Shown piece by piece: positions 1-10,022 of a DNA stretch of 64,000 nucleotides (positions are counted from its first letter, which is position 1; each line of letters begins with the position of its first letter). The notes beneath the pieces were generated by a model. The model was not told where the DNA came from and searched no databases. It worked only from the letters and a program-made list of their open reading frames with translations. The stretch is from Buchnera aphidicola (Macrosiphum euphorbiae). GTDB taxonomy: Bacteria > Pseudomonadota > Gammaproteobacteria > Enterobacterales > Enterobacteriaceae. Position numbers and translations under genes: made by a program. The stretch is from positions 372,001-436,000 of the forward strand of contig NZ_CP033006.1 of NCBI RefSeq assembly GCF_005237295.1. Direction: 5' to 3'.

Positions 1-330
1 CAGTCTTTTATTAATAAGAATTTTATTTTTAAGGTTGAATTTTCGCAATAAAAAAATTTTTTCTGTAATTTTGCTCCAGCAATCATGTAACTCATTAACA
101 TTTTTATAAGGTGCAAATATACTATATTTTTTTTCAAGAGATAATCTATCTTTATTTAAAATTACAAATTTTTTAAGTAATGTTGTTTTTTTTTCAATTG
201 GCTTCAAAATAATACTTATATTATTACAAGTTTCAGGATTTAATAAATTATTATATTCTTCCTGCAGTATAAATTCTAAAGAAATTAAAACATTTTTTAT
301 TTCTTTTATTGTTTCTATTAATTTTTTCAT
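1..330 (-). CDS. flgN: FlgN, flagellar type III export chaperone (3' end outside window)
   Basis: The frame opens at ATG 330 and stays open for 110 codons to the left edge, so the C-terminus is missing (E. coli FlgN is about 140 aa). FlgN is a cytoplasmic, helical chaperone for the hook-filament junction proteins FlgK and FlgL. The call rests on length, helical composition, position beside flgA as in E. coli, and a match in the second half: WSKITEKIFLLRKFNLKNK resembles the E. coli WQEITVKTQQLRQMNQHNG stretch. Sequence similarity is otherwise low. FlgK is encoded in this window, so one of its two known clients is present. Confidence 0.75.
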   Translation of the reverse strand, partial: MKKLIETIKEIKNVLISLEFILQEEYNNLLNPETCNNISIILKPIEKKTTLLKKFVILNKDRLSLEKKYSIFAPYKNVNELHDCWSKITEKIFLLRKFNLKNKILINKRL

Positions 331-407
331 TTTAATATAAAATGTATACAAATGTATATAACATATTTACATAAAAACGGGATTACATCAACAAAAAAAC
401 AATTTTT

Positions 408-1097
408 TTATAGAGAAACTAAAACTTCACCATTTTTATTAATAACGCCATGAATAATTTTTCCAGTTTTAGTTTTAACACGTATAATATCGTTTTTAGC
501 ACCATTGCTTAATGATTTTGCTTCAGAAGAAATCATAAAATTTTTGTTATTGATAATAACTGTAACTTTCTGATTAACTGTAACTAACCAAAATGGTCGC
601 GTCATAAAAGATGTTATTGGTTGTAATGGAACAAAATCACGTAAATTTATTCTATTTATGACATCTTTCTTTTTACGATATGTATTATTAGGCAACATAT
701 CTAAACGTCCTATTAAAATTTTTAAATCTGATTCTGTTATTTTAGTACCCCTAGGAATTGGTCTATTGGCTACAATATATTCGCCTTCAAGTTGAATTTC
801 TACTTTTAGATAATAATGTTCTTGATTACAAGTTAAAAGAACATCAATCAAACCAAAAGCATGAACATTTCTTAAAAGAGAAAAAACAGGTTTTTTACAA
901 TACATATTTTTTTTTAATGGAGTACGTATTATGATACTGATATTATCTTTATTAAAGGGATATTCCTTTTTAAAAAAAATATTTAATTGTTTGCTTAAAT
1001 CAAAAAAATTAAATTTTTTTATATTTGAACTGGTAGCATTAACTGCAAAAGATATAAATAATAAAAAAAAATAAATCATCATCTTCATTATTATCAT
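408..1097 (-). CDS. flgA: FlgA, periplasmic chaperone for P-ring assembly
   Basis: FlgA helps FlgI polymerise into the flagellar P ring in the periplasm. The protein is 229 aa (E. coli 219). I place the start at ATG 1097 because AAGGA lies 5 bases before it; the frame stays open further upstream to 1154 but that part has no ribosome site. Residues 1-21 look like a signal peptide (hydrophobic run ending FAVNA). The C-terminal SAF/FlgA region is recognisable: a 'NRPIPRGTKITESDL' segment followed by 'RDFVPLQPIT'. It is transcribed away from the flgB operon and sits next to flgN, as in E. coli; flgM is not between them. Confidence 0.9.
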   Translation of the reverse strand: MIIMKMMIYFFLLFISFAVNATSSNIKKFNFFDLSKQLNIFFKKEYPFNKDNISIIIRTPLKKNMYCKKPVFSLLRNVHAFGLIDVLLTCNQEHYYLKVEIQLEGEYIVANRPIPRGTKITESDLKILIGRLDMLPNNTYRKKKDVINRINLRDFVPLQPITSFMTRPFWLVTVNQKVTVIINNKNFMISSEAKSLSNGAKNDIIRVKTKTGKIIHGVINKNGEVLVSL

Positions 1098-1158
1098 TCT
1101 TTTCCTTGATTTATGTTCATTAAATGATTTATAAATGTAGAATTTTAAGAACATTTTC

Positions 1159-1188
1159 TTGATAGAAAATGTTTAATAAAGGTATAAT
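1159..1188 (+). promoter_or_regulatory. Candidate sigma-70 promoter of the flgB operon
   Basis: TTGATA at 1159-1164 and a perfect TATAAT at 1183-1188 are separated by 18 bases, upstream of flgB and divergent from flgA. E. coli drives this operon with FlhDC; no FlhDC gene is visible here. A housekeeping-type promoter is therefore plausible. In DNA this AT-rich, chance TATAAT matches are common, so this stays a candidate. Confidence 0.4.
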
Positions 1189-1349
1189 ATAAATATATAT
1201 TTACATTTTTAAAATTTTTCATTTGTAATTTTATTAAAATTTTTCATAAAAAAATAGATATTCTAAAAAAAACAAAATAAGATGTTATTTATTACTAACG
1301 ATATTTTCTTTAAAATAATTTTTTATATGTAAAATTAAAGGATAAAAAT

Positions 1350-1760
1350 ATGTTTGATAAAATAAATCAAATTTTTAATTTCAATCAAAAAGCATTAAGC
1401 CTTTATTCTAAAAGACAGGAAATACTATCTGCTAATATCGCTAATTCTGATACACCTGGATATAAATCAATAGATATTAATTTTAAAGATGAATTAAGAA
1501 AAATGTTAGATAAAAAAAATACAAAAGATACAAGTATTTTTTTAAAAAAAACGTCTCCTTACCATTTAGATGCAAAAAATAAAAATGCATTTTTATTAAA
1601 AATGGTTCCTGTAATTACTCATCAAATCAAGGAAGACGGCAATACAGTAAACATGGATAGAGAAAGAATTGAATTCATAAATAATAGTTTAAAATATCAA
1701 TCAAGTTTAGCATTCATAAAAAACGAAATTAAAAATATGATGCATGTTTTAAAAGGATAA
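1350..1760 (+). CDS. flgB: FlgB, flagellar proximal rod protein
   Basis: FlgB is a proximal rod subunit in the periplasmic drive shaft. It is 136 aa (E. coli 138). The N-terminal rod/hook signature is clear: '[24 protein letters not shown]' matches the family NIANxDTPGYK motif. The C-terminal amphipathic helix (about 110-136) ends the protein as in the family. ATG 1350 has AAAGGA 8-13 bases upstream. It is the first gene of a same-strand series running to flgH; flgC begins 8 bases after its stop. Confidence 0.95.
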   Translation: MFDKINQIFNFNQKALSLYSKRQEILSANIANSDTPGYKSIDINFKDELRKMLDKKNTKDTSIFLKKTSPYHLDAKNKNAFLLKMVPVITHQIKEDGNTVNMDRERIEFINNSLKYQSSLAFIKNEIKNMMHVLKG

Positions 1761-1768
1761 TATAGATT

Positions 1769-2179
1769 ATGTCTCTGCTAAACATATTTAATATTGCAGG
1801 TTCGGCAATGACTGCTCAGTCACAAAAAATAAATGTAATTGCTAGTAACTTAGCTAACATGGATAGTACAATATATAAAAATGGAAAATTTTATCCATAT
1901 GTCGCAAAAAAAGTTGTTTTTGAATTAGATACATTAAAAAATTCAAAAATAGGTGGAGTAAAAATATCTGGTATAGTAGATGATCCCAGTCCTATGAAGT
2001 TGATATACGACCCGAATAACCCTATGGCTAATAATAAAGGATATTTTTTAACATCAAATGTAAATCCTATTACAGAAATGGTAAATAATATCTCGGCAGC
2101 AAGAAGTTATCAAGCTAATATAGAAGTATTAAAGACAGCTAAAACTATGATAATAAAAACATTAACAATCGGTGAATAA
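1769..2179 (+). CDS. flgC: FlgC, flagellar proximal rod protein
   Basis: FlgC is a rod subunit stacked with FlgB, FlgF and FlgG. It is 136 aa (E. coli 134). The N-terminus has the rod signature 'AQSQKINVIASNLANMDS'. The C-terminus has 'MVNNISAARSYQANIEVLKTAK', the usual coiled-coil-forming helix of axial proteins. The DP-rich middle ('DDPSPMKLIYDPNNPMAN') is family-typical. It lies between flgB and flgD in the E. coli order, and its stop overlaps the ribosome site of flgD. Confidence 0.95.
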   Translation: MSLLNIFNIAGSAMTAQSQKINVIASNLANMDSTIYKNGKFYPYVAKKVVFELDTLKNSKIGGVKISGIVDDPSPMKLIYDPNNPMANNKGYFLTSNVNPITEMVNNISAARSYQANIEVLKTAKTMIIKTLTIGE

Positions 2180-2189
2180 GGAAAAAAAA

Positions 2190-2861
2190 ATGAGCACTAT
2201 TGATATTAATTCACCAATAAATTTTATCGAAACAAATGATAATAATTTACAAAATAACACTAATTCATTAAATTTACAAAAAAACTTTTTAAACTTATTA
2301 GTTGCACAAATTAAAAATCAAGATCCTACTAATCCTATTAAAAATTCTGATTTAACATCACAATTAGCTCAAATTAATACAACAAATGGAATTGAAAGAC
2401 TAAACAGCATTGCACTTCAATTTTCGAACCAAATTAGCAAAAATCAAAGTATTCAATTATCTTCATTAATTGGGCGTCATATTATAATACCTAATAAAAA
2501 AATAATACATACTAAAGACACTGAAACAAAATTTGGAATACAATTGTTTGAAAATGCAACTTCAGTAAAAATAAAAATTACAGACGAAAATAATAAAGTT
2601 TTACATATAAAAGAAATAAAAGATATAAAATCCGGTATATATACTTTTGCATGGGATGGAAAAGATTTAGATAATAAAAGTGTGATAACTGGAAAATATA
2701 ATATATCAGTAATAGCTAAAAATAAAGATAAAGATGTTCCTGTTAAAAGTTTAAGTGAAGTGGTAGTTAATAGTATTATTATGTCTGCTAATGATCCTAT
2801 TATTGATTTAGGAGACGCAGGAAAAATAAAAGCTTCAAATATTCGCGAAATTCTTAAATAA
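2190..2861 (+). CDS. flgD: FlgD, hook-capping / hook assembly scaffold protein
   Basis: FlgD caps the growing hook and directs FlgE polymerisation outside the cell; it is exported by the flagellar type III apparatus. Start ATG 2190 is chosen because AAGGA lies just upstream; an in-frame GTG at 2172 lies inside flgC and has no ribosome site. The product is 223 aa (E. coli 231). The N-terminal export and polymerisation region contains '[19 protein letters not shown]', the family [14 protein letters not shown] signature. The middle holds the FlgD Ig-like/tudor domain, with '[17 protein letters not shown]' matching the family W-DG motif. Confidence 0.93.
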   Translation: MSTIDINSPINFIETNDNNLQNNTNSLNLQKNFLNLLVAQIKNQDPTNPIKNSDLTSQLAQINTTNGIERLNSIALQFSNQISKNQSIQLSSLIGRHIIIPNKKIIHTKDTETKFGIQLFENATSVKIKITDENNKVLHIKEIKDIKSGIYTFAWDGKDLDNKSVITGKYNISVIAKNKDKDVPVKSLSEVVVNSIIMSANDPIIDLGDAGKIKASNIREILK

Positions 2862-2899
2862 AAAATATTTTATTTAAAACAAATAAAAGGGGTAAATTT

Positions 2900-4120
2900 A
2901 TGTCTACTATGGCAGCTGTAAGTGGCTTACTAATTAGCAGTGACTATATCAATATTATATCAAATAATATTGCTAACGCATCTACTATAGGATATAAATC
3001 TAGTAGACCTATTTTTTTTGACATGTTCACTCATTCATTTTATTCAAATATTGGCAACGGGTATGGTGTTGGAATTTCAAATATTGTACAGAACTTTAAT
3101 AATGGAATGTTAGTTGAAACTGGTAGAGATTTAGATTTAGGAATCACACGAGACGGGTTTTTCCGTGTTTTGGATAGTCAAGGTCATGTATATTATACAA
3201 GAGATGGTCAATTTTCGATCGATAAAAATCAGAATATTATTAATATGCAAGGAATGTATCTCACTGGAAAAAATAAATCTCATTCAAAGAGTACTTCCAA
3301 TAGCAAATCTAACTCAGAACCTATTAATTTACGAAATACTTTTATACTAAAAAAAAAACCTACTTCTGAAATAAAATTAAAAGCTATTTTAAACAGTAAT
3401 TTTGATCTAAATAATATAGATGGTCCTGATAATAAATTGTCTAAATCAGGAGAATACGTCAAGTATATTAATATATATAATAAAAAGGGTGAACAAGAAG
3501 AAATTAAAATTTCTTTTAGTAAAACAGAAAAAAACAAATGGAAAATGAATCTAGAATCAAATGATTCTAATGATGAAAAAAGAATAAATGACAGTTTTGA
3601 TTTAACGTTCAACTCTAATGGTGAATTAACTTCTAATACTAGTTTAAAAATTCAATCCAAAAACCCTGAAAAATATGAAAATATTACTCTTGATTTAGCT
3701 GATACTACAGAACAATTCAATACTAATAGTTCTTTTGAAAACACCTCTCAAAATGGATATCCTCAAGGCACTTTAAAAACATTTAATGTTTTCCCAAATG
3801 GTGACATTATTGCAACTTATTCAAATCACCAAAAACAAAGAGTAGGTCAAATATTATTATCAAAATTTATTAACCCTGAAAAATTACAACCTGAAAGTGG
3901 TAATCTATGGTCTGCTACTGTAGAATCAGGCGAAGAAATTATAGGAATAGCTGGTGATCAAGGATTGGGAAATCTAAATAATAAAGTTTTAGAAACATCA
4001 AACGTAGATTTAAATAAAGAATTAATAAATATGATCATAGCACAACGTAATTATCAATCCAATGCTCAATCTTTTAAAATGGAAGACAAAATAATTAACA
4101 CATTAATAAATTTACGATAA
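2900..4120 (+). CDS. flgE: FlgE, flagellar hook protein
   Basis: FlgE builds the extracellular hook, the universal joint of the flagellum. It is 406 aa (E. coli 402). The N-terminus has '[24 protein letters not shown]' (rod/hook signature). The C-terminus has '[20 protein letters not shown]', nearly identical to E. coli. The central exposed D1/D2 part is divergent and rich in Asn, Ser and Lys. An A10 run at 3349-3358 lies in frame in the middle and encodes Lys; it is the same length as the run that breaks fabD. ATG 2900 follows AAAAGGGG. Confidence 0.95.
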   Translation: MSTMAAVSGLLISSDYINIISNNIANASTIGYKSSRPIFFDMFTHSFYSNIGNGYGVGISNIVQNFNNGMLVETGRDLDLGITRDGFFRVLDSQGHVYYTRDGQFSIDKNQNIINMQGMYLTGKNKSHSKSTSNSKSNSEPINLRNTFILKKKPTSEIKLKAILNSNFDLNNIDGPDNKLSKSGEYVKYINIYNKKGEQEEIKISFSKTEKNKWKMNLESNDSNDEKRINDSFDLTFNSNGELTSNTSLKIQSKNPEKYENITLDLADTTEQFNTNSSFENTSQNGYPQGTLKTFNVFPNGDIIATYSNHQKQRVGQILLSKFINPEKLQPESGNLWSATVESGEEIIGIAGDQGLGNLNNKVLETSNVDLNKELINMIIAQRNYQSNAQSFKMEDKIINTLINLR

Positions 4121-4147
4121 TCTATATAAATAGGATTAAAGAATATA

Positions 4148-4906
4148 ATGGAGAGCGCAGTATATAAATCTATGATTGCTGCTAATCAATTATTAGAAAA
4201 ACAAAGTATTATTTCTAATAATTTAGCAAATATTTCAACTACTGGTTTTAAAGAAAAATTTATTTTTGCAATACAAAACCAAAATGTAAAAAATTTATAC
4301 AATAATTATAATAAAATTACAAAGGAATATCACAATCTTTCTTCAGGAACATTAAATCATACAAAAAGAAATTTAGATGTGTTTGTTAAAAATGACGGTT
4401 GGTTAACAGTTAAAGATCTTAATGGTCAAGAAGCATACACTAAAAATGGTCATTTAAAAGTCAATTCAAATAGAAAGCTAACTATTCAAGAAAATGAAGT
4501 AGTAGGAAATAATTGTAATATAGAAATACCGAATAATATCACTTTAAAAATTTTATCTAATGGAACAATTACATCAACAATAAAAAAAAATAAGCATATT
4601 ATTGAAAATAAAATAGGGGCATTAAAATTAGTCCGTCTTCCTTCACAAGATCTTGTGCAAAAAGAAAATGGATTATTTTATATAAGAAAAAATAATGACC
4701 TACTTAATAAATATAGTCACACGATAAATCATGATAATGAAATACGTATACAATCAGGCATGTTAGAAGAAAGTAATGTGAATGCTTCTCAAAATATGAT
4801 AGAAATGATATCAAATGCTAGACAGTTTGAAATGCAAATGAAAATGATATCTATGTGCGATCAAAACGCAGAATATGCAAATCATCTAATCAATATTAAC
4901 AATTGA
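4148..4906 (+). CDS. flgF: FlgF, flagellar proximal rod protein
   Basis: FlgF is a rod subunit. It is 252 aa (E. coli 251). The N-terminal signature '[21 protein letters not shown]' is present, and the C-terminus has '[23 protein letters not shown]', a typical axial-protein helix. The middle is more divergent than in FlgG. It lies 27 bases after flgE and 19 bases before flgG in the conserved order, which supports FlgF rather than a second FlgG. Confidence 0.93.
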   Translation: MESAVYKSMIAANQLLEKQSIISNNLANISTTGFKEKFIFAIQNQNVKNLYNNYNKITKEYHNLSSGTLNHTKRNLDVFVKNDGWLTVKDLNGQEAYTKNGHLKVNSNRKLTIQENEVVGNNCNIEIPNNITLKILSNGTITSTIKKNKHIIENKIGALKLVRLPSQDLVQKENGLFYIRKNNDLLNKYSHTINHDNEIRIQSGMLEESNVNASQNMIEMISNARQFEMQMKMISMCDQNAEYANHLININN

Positions 4907-4925
4907 TAATAAATAGGATAAAAAC

Positions 4926-5708
4926 ATGATTCCTTCTTTGTGGATTTCTAAAACTGGTCTTGATGCTCAACAAATTAATATGAATGTTATTTCTAACAAT
5001 TTAGCTAATGTTAGTACAAATGGATTTAAACGATCCAGAGCAGTTTTTGAAGATTTAATGTATCAAACAATACGAGAAGCAGGAACAAATTCATCACTTG
5101 AAACAAATTTACCATCAGGATTGCAGTTAGGAACTGGAGTAAGACCTGTGTCTACTGAAAGAATTCATAGTCAAGGTAATCTTTCGAAAACAGAGGCTGA
5201 AAAAGATATAGCTATTCACGGATCGGGATTTTTTCAAGTGCAATTACCAGATGGAAATATGGGATATACGAGAGACGGATGTTTTCAATTAGATCAAAAC
5301 GGTCAACTAGTAACGAATAGTGGCTTTCCTATTATACCTGAAATTATCATTCCGCCTAATTCTACAAATATTAGTATAGCAAGAGATGGTGTTATTAGTG
5401 TTGCTGTTCAGGGACAAACACAACCTGTTTTACTTGGCCAATTAAATTTAATTACTTTTGTTAATGATGCTGGATTAGAAAGTTTAGGCGAAAATTTATA
5501 TCAAGAAACTCAAGCATCAGGAGCTCCGATTGATACTGTTCCAGGTTTAAATGGTTCAGGATTATTATATCAAGGATATATTGAAACTTCTAATGTCAAT
5601 GTAGCCGAAGAATTAGTGAATATGATTCAAACACAAAGAGCATATGAAATTAACAGTAAATCTATTAGTACATCAGATCAAATGTTACAAAAACTATCAC
5701 AATTATAA
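4926..5708 (+). CDS. flgG: FlgG, flagellar distal rod protein
   Basis: FlgG forms the distal rod that crosses the peptidoglycan and outer membrane. It is 260 aa, the same length as E. coli FlgG, and is the best conserved axial protein here. The N-terminus has '[20 protein letters not shown]', the middle '[20 protein letters not shown]', and the C-terminus '[21 protein letters not shown]'. TAGGAT lies 10 bases before ATG 4926. Confidence 0.97.
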   Translation: MIPSLWISKTGLDAQQINMNVISNNLANVSTNGFKRSRAVFEDLMYQTIREAGTNSSLETNLPSGLQLGTGVRPVSTERIHSQGNLSKTEAEKDIAIHGSGFFQVQLPDGNMGYTRDGCFQLDQNGQLVTNSGFPIIPEIIIPPNSTNISIARDGVISVAVQGQTQPVLLGQLNLITFVNDAGLESLGENLYQETQASGAPIDTVPGLNGSGLLYQGYIETSNVNVAEELVNMIQTQRAYEINSKSISTSDQMLQKLSQL

Positions 5709-5791
5709 TAATTAAATTTTATAATATGTTTATAAAAATATTTTAAGAAAATTTTATATATTAAACGTCTATTATCAAAGGTAACTTTTTC

Positions 5792-6508
5792 GTGATAAAG
5801 TTATTTATTAGTCAAATAAAATACTATTTAACTGCTATTTTTTTATTAACAATTCAGAGTTGTGCTAATGTTGAATACAAACCTTTAGTAGAAGGCAACA
5901 CAACTGCTGTAGCACCTAATATATGGCCTAAAGTAATAAATGGTTCTTTATTTCAAGAAAAAATACCTCTAAATTATGGGTATCAACCATTATTTGAAGA
6001 TCATCGACCACACAATATTGGAGATACAATAACTATTGTATTACAAGAAAATATCAGTGCTAGTAATAGTTCTGCTTCAGACATGAGTAGGAATGGAACT
6101 ACTAATCTAGGAATAAAAATGACACCTGGGCAATTAAATCCTATGTTAGATATTGATGTAAAAGATAATACAACGAGTTTAGATAGTACGGGAAGGAATA
6201 ATTTTTCTGGGAAAGGTAGCAACTCAGCTAAAAATAAATTTACTGGTCTTATTACCGTTACTGTCAAAAAAGTATTTTCCAATGGAAATTTAAAAGTTGT
6301 CGGAGAAAAACAAGTTGCTATTAATGAGGGTACAGAGTTTATTCGTTTTTCAGGTGTAATAAATCCTAACAACATTAATAAAAATAATTTAATTGCATCC
6401 ACTCACATCGCTGATGCACGTATTGAATATTTAAGTCATGGACGTATTAACGATGTTCAAAAAATGGGTTGGCTGCAAAGATTTTTATTAAAAATTTCTC
6501 CTATATAA
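5792..6508 (+). CDS. flgH: FlgH, flagellar L-ring lipoprotein
   Basis: FlgH forms the outer-membrane L ring, the bushing around the rod. The protein is 238 aa (E. coli 232). The start is GTG 5792, with AAAGG at 5777-5781. Residues 1-24 form a lipoprotein signal ending in the lipobox-like IQSC, with Cys24 as the expected lipidated residue. Family signatures include '[21 protein letters not shown]' in two overlapping parts and the C-terminal 'GVINPNNIN ... ADARIEY'. A perfect inverted repeat follows 72 bases after the stop and appears to end the flgBCDEFGH unit. Confidence 0.95.
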   Translation: MIKLFISQIKYYLTAIFLLTIQSCANVEYKPLVEGNTTAVAPNIWPKVINGSLFQEKIPLNYGYQPLFEDHRPHNIGDTITIVLQENISASNSSASDMSRNGTTNLGIKMTPGQLNPMLDIDVKDNTTSLDSTGRNNFSGKGSNSAKNKFTGLITVTVKKVFSNGNLKVVGEKQVAINEGTEFIRFSGVINPNNINKNNLIASTHIADARIEYLSHGRINDVQKMGWLQRFLLKISPI

Positions 6509-6580
6509 ATGTATATTTTGAAATGGAATAATTTAAAAAAAACTATCAGGAAATTATATTTCTTCTAAATTTAATTAAAT

Positions 6581-6611
6581 CTCATAAAGAATGTTTTTTA
6601 TTCTTTATGAG
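6581..6611 (+). terminator. Terminator-like hairpin between flgH and flgI
   Basis: A perfect 12-bp inverted repeat (CTCATAAAGAAT at 6581-6592, ATTCTTTATGAG at 6600-6611) encloses a 7-base loop. The 3' arm is followed by A-rich then T-rich sequence rather than an immediate U tract. It could be a terminator or an mRNA-stabilising hairpin. Confidence 0.55.
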
Positions 6612-6739
6612 AAAAAATTATTTTTTTTAAAAAACAATTAAAAAATAAAAAAATTTTTTATAATTATAATGTTTTTCGAAAAATAACATATTTATATATA
6701 CTATAACACTTTTTCAAAAGCACATGGATAAAGGTTTTT

Positions 6740-7861
6740 ATGTCTAAAAAAATATTATTATTGATGAAATTAATTATGTTTATATTTATAATTTTTTCAT
6801 CACCTTCTTTATATGCTGAAAAAATACGCGATTTAACTAGTATTCAAGGAATTCGAGATAATCCGCTTATTGGTTATGGTTTAATAGTTGGTTTAGATGG
6901 AACTGGTGATCAATCAACACAGGCTCCATTTACTAATCAATCATTAAATAATATGTTATCACAATTAGGTGTTAGTATTCCTTCAAATACTAATATGCAT
7001 CTAAAAAATGTAGCAGCAGTAATAGTTACAGCAAACTTGCCACCATTCAGTCATACAGGTGAAAAAATAGATGTAGTGGTCTCATCTATGGGCAATGCAA
7101 AAAGTCTTAAAGGAGGAACACTTTTAATGACTCCTTTAAAAGGTACTGATAATCAAATTTATGCTATTGCTCAAGGTAATATATTAGTATCTGAAAAAAA
7201 TAATCAAAAAAACAGAATCCGTTATCTTTATGCAAATCAAGTTAATTCCGGAAAAATTCATCATGGTGCAACAATTGAGCGTGAAATAATCAATAACTTT
7301 GGAAAACAAAAAACAATAAATTTACAGTTAAATCAAGAAAACTTTAGTACAGCACAACGCATTAGCGATATGATTAATATAAAATATCCGGATACAGCTA
7401 CTCCTGTTAATTCTAAAACAGTGCAATTAAATACTTCAGCCAATAATGATGTGCAAGTACATATGCTTTCTAACATTCAAGATATAGATATTTCATTACC
7501 ATCACAAGAGGCTAAAGTTGTAGTGAACTCTCGTACTGGTTCCATTGTTATTAATCAATCAGTAAAATTAGGATCATGTGTAGTTTCAAATGGAAATACG
7601 TCTATAATAGTACATGAAATTATAAATAAAAAAAGAGATTTAAATTTTTTAAAATCATTTAAAGAAGTCGAAAAAAAAAATAAATCTAAAGAAGATATAG
7701 TCGATAAAAATTATATGGACGATATTTCTAAAAATAGAGAAAATTTACATAATATAGTTAGAGCTTTAAACACATTAGGTACTAAACCTGATGAATTAAT
7801 GTCTATTTTACAATTAATGAAAAGTGCTGGTTGTCTTAACGCGAAATTGGAAATTGTTTAA
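6740..7861 (+). CDS. flgI: FlgI, flagellar P-ring protein
   Basis: FlgI builds the periplasmic P ring around the distal rod. It is 373 aa (E. coli 365). Residues 1-26 are a signal peptide ending SLYA. The family core is well conserved: 'IQGIRDNPLIGYGLIVGLDG', 'NVAAVIVTANLPPF', 'GEKIDVVVSSMGNAKSL', and near the C-terminus 'VRALNTLGTKPDELMSILQ'. A Lys-rich insertion around residues 305-325 is not typical. AAAGG lies 6 bases before ATG 6740. Its stop abuts flgJ directly, so the two are surely cotranscribed. Confidence 0.97.
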   Translation: MSKKILLLMKLIMFIFIIFSSPSLYAEKIRDLTSIQGIRDNPLIGYGLIVGLDGTGDQSTQAPFTNQSLNNMLSQLGVSIPSNTNMHLKNVAAVIVTANLPPFSHTGEKIDVVVSSMGNAKSLKGGTLLMTPLKGTDNQIYAIAQGNILVSEKNNQKNRIRYLYANQVNSGKIHHGATIEREIINNFGKQKTINLQLNQENFSTAQRISDMINIKYPDTATPVNSKTVQLNTSANNDVQVHMLSNIQDIDISLPSQEAKVVVNSRTGSIVINQSVKLGSCVVSNGNTSIIVHEIINKKRDLNFLKSFKEVEKKNKSKEDIVDKNYMDDISKNRENLHNIVRALNTLGTKPDELMSILQLMKSAGCLNAKLEIV

Positions 7862-8176
7862 ATGAACGATAATTTATTATTATTTAAAACATCAAATTAT
7901 AACATGCAATTTATTAACGAACTCAAGTATCAAGTTCGTCTTAATCCAAAAAAATATGAATTACAAACGGCTAAGGAAGTAGAAGGTGTCTTTATTCAAT
8001 TGCTACTCAAAAACATGAGAAATTCTTTATCAAAAGATAATTTATTAGATAATAATCAAAGTCGTCTCTACACTGATTTTTATGATCAACAGTTGTCTCA
8101 AGAAATGAGTAAAAAAGGTATAGGATTATCCGATATCATTTTAAAACAAATTCAACTACAAAAAAATGTTATATAA
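7862..8176 (+). CDS. flgJ: FlgJ, rod-capping domain only (muramidase domain absent)
   Basis: E. coli FlgJ is 313 aa: an N-terminal rod-assembly domain of about 150 aa and a C-terminal glucosaminidase that opens peptidoglycan for the rod. This protein is only 104 aa and contains just the N-terminal part; 'EVEGVFIQLLLKNMRNSL' and 'LYTDFYDQQLSQEMS' match the rod-capping domain. The hydrolase domain is missing altogether, not frameshifted: the 49 bases to flgK hold no remnant. ATG 7862 immediately follows the flgI stop. Confidence 0.93.
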   Translation: MNDNLLLFKTSNYNMQFINELKYQVRLNPKKYELQTAKEVEGVFIQLLLKNMRNSLSKDNLLDNNQSRLYTDFYDQQLSQEMSKKGIGLSDIILKQIQLQKNVI

Positions 8177-8225
8177 TAATAAAATATATTTTAAGATAAA
8201 TATCTTATGAAAATAAGGAAAAAAA

Positions 8226-9857
8226 ATGGGTTCTATATTCAATACTGCTATTGCTGGAATTAATGCAATGAAAGTTATGATTGATAACACTGTTAATAAA
8301 ATTAATAATCCTACTGGAAAAAACTCAGGGAAACGTCTTGTTTTAGAAAATACTGTTCAAGATTCAAATATAAATACTACAGTAAAAGTAAAAGAAATAT
8401 ATGATAATTATAATGATTTTATTGCAGAAGAAAAACGTAAAACTGATGTACAAGTTCAAGATGAACAAACTAAAATTGAACAATTATTAAAACTTGAAGA
8501 TTTATTATGTGAAAAATCAAATATTTTTAATGAACTAATAAATGATTTATATCGGCAAATAGACAAAGATATCGTTTTAGATAAAAAAAATTTTTTCAAT
8601 GAAAATATACAAAATAAATTAAGCAATATAGTTGATCAAATACAAGATTTTGACAAAAAATTAAAATTTTTAGAACAAGATATTAAAAAGTCGGTTATAA
8701 ATAAAATAGAAAAAGTTAATACTTTAATTGATGAAATTCATAATATTACTATAGATATTCATCATTTTCCTATTTTAAAATTTTCTGATAAAGCTGATAA
8801 TTTCATAGAAAAAAGAGATAATCTAGTAGATGAATTAAATAATTTAATTGGTATAAAAGTTGTCAAAGATCATGATAATTATCAACTTTATTTAAATAAT
8901 GGAATAGCTGTTATAGATAACAATAAAAAACAAAACTTAATTCCACTAACATCTAAATCAGACGATAGATATATTAGTATAGGATATATTGATCATCATG
9001 ATAAAATAGTAAAAAAAATAGAAGATATGATCCCAAGTGCTACTTTAGGAGCGCTTCTTAAATTTCGCAGGGAAGAACTAACAAATGCAAGAAATAAAAT
9101 TGGACAGTTAACAATTAATTTTGCTGATAGTATAAATTCATATCATAAAATAGGATATGACATGTTTGGACATATTGGTAGACAAATTTTTAATATTAGT
9201 TGTCCAGAAGTAATATCTAGTTCCAGTAATCATTCATCTCCTACAATATCTGCAAAATGGTTTTCTACTAGTAATGCAAAAGATACTAATTATGTTATAT
9301 TTTTTAAAAACAATAATTGGACAGTAACAAGACTGTCAGATCATACTACAATTCAGCCTGATATAGATAAAAAAAATAATAATCTATCAATCAATTTTGA
9401 TGGGATTAAACTTTCAATACAAGGCGAAATTTCTGATGGTGATATTTATATGGTTAAACCATATTCTAAAACATTAGAAGAATTGCAATTACTAATCAAT
9501 AAAAATGAATTATTTGCATTTTCATCAACAAATGACGTAAATTATTCAAATAGAAATAACGCCATGATAATAGATAAATTGCATCAAGACTTGCTTGTTG
9601 ATAATAAAGACACACTTGATCAAGCTTATCAAAAATTTTCTCAATCTATAGCTCACAAATGTAATGCACTAGAAGAAGAACTCCCTTTCAAGAGAAATAT
9701 GATTAATATACTTCAAAATAAAAAAATATCTATGTCTAATAACATTGAAAAAGACTATCAAGATTTAAACTATCAACAAGAATGTTATCTTGCAAATGTT
9801 AAAGTTTTACAAACAGCAGAAAAAATTTTTAATGAAATAATCGAACGTTATAGTTAA
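8226..9857 (+). CDS. flgK: FlgK, hook-filament junction protein (hook-associated protein 1)
   Basis: FlgK normally joins hook to filament. The protein is 543 aa (E. coli 547), so the full length is kept. The N-terminus is degenerate compared with E. coli ('[20 protein letters not shown]' in place of the canonical NIsNxnTpGYtRQ region). The middle ('[17 protein letters not shown]') and the C-terminus ('[19 protein letters not shown]') are clearly FlgK. In E. coli flgL follows; here flgL is absent and rne follows on the other strand. AAGGA precedes ATG 8226. With no filament gene in view, its present role is uncertain. Confidence 0.92.
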   Translation: MGSIFNTAIAGINAMKVMIDNTVNKINNPTGKNSGKRLVLENTVQDSNINTTVKVKEIYDNYNDFIAEEKRKTDVQVQDEQTKIEQLLKLEDLLCEKSNIFNELINDLYRQIDKDIVLDKKNFFNENIQNKLSNIVDQIQDFDKKLKFLEQDIKKSVINKIEKVNTLIDEIHNITIDIHHFPILKFSDKADNFIEKRDNLVDELNNLIGIKVVKDHDNYQLYLNNGIAVIDNNKKQNLIPLTSKSDDRYISIGYIDHHDKIVKKIEDMIPSATLGALLKFRREELTNARNKIGQLTINFADSINSYHKIGYDMFGHIGRQIFNISCPEVISSSSNHSSPTISAKWFSTSNAKDTNYVIFFKNNNWTVTRLSDHTTIQPDIDKKNNNLSINFDGIKLSIQGEISDGDIYMVKPYSKTLEELQLLINKNELFAFSSTNDVNYSNRNNAMIIDKLHQDLLVDNKDTLDQAYQKFSQSIAHKCNALEEELPFKRNMINILQNKKISMSNNIEKDYQDLNYQQECYLANVKVLQTAEKIFNEIIERYS

Positions 9858-9880
9858 GCGTATTTTATTAAAAATTTATA

Positions 9881-9919
9881 AAAAATAAAAACTTACTTTA
9901 AAAGTAAGTTTTTATTTTT
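9881..9919. terminator. Bidirectional terminator between flgK and rne
   Basis: A perfect 18-bp inverted repeat (9881-9898 with 9902-9919) has a 3-base apex; its core is ACTTACTT/AAGTAAGT flanked by A-rich and T-rich arms. It gives a stem with a U tract on both strands, and sits between two converging genes, which fits a shared rho-independent terminator. Confidence 0.8.
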
Positions 9920-10022
9920 TATTTTAATAGATTATTTAATGAATATAAAATATTACATATTTTAAAAAGATTTAATAGTTAAATTTTTTTACTAAAAATG
10001 CTTTTTTATATAAAAAAATGTT

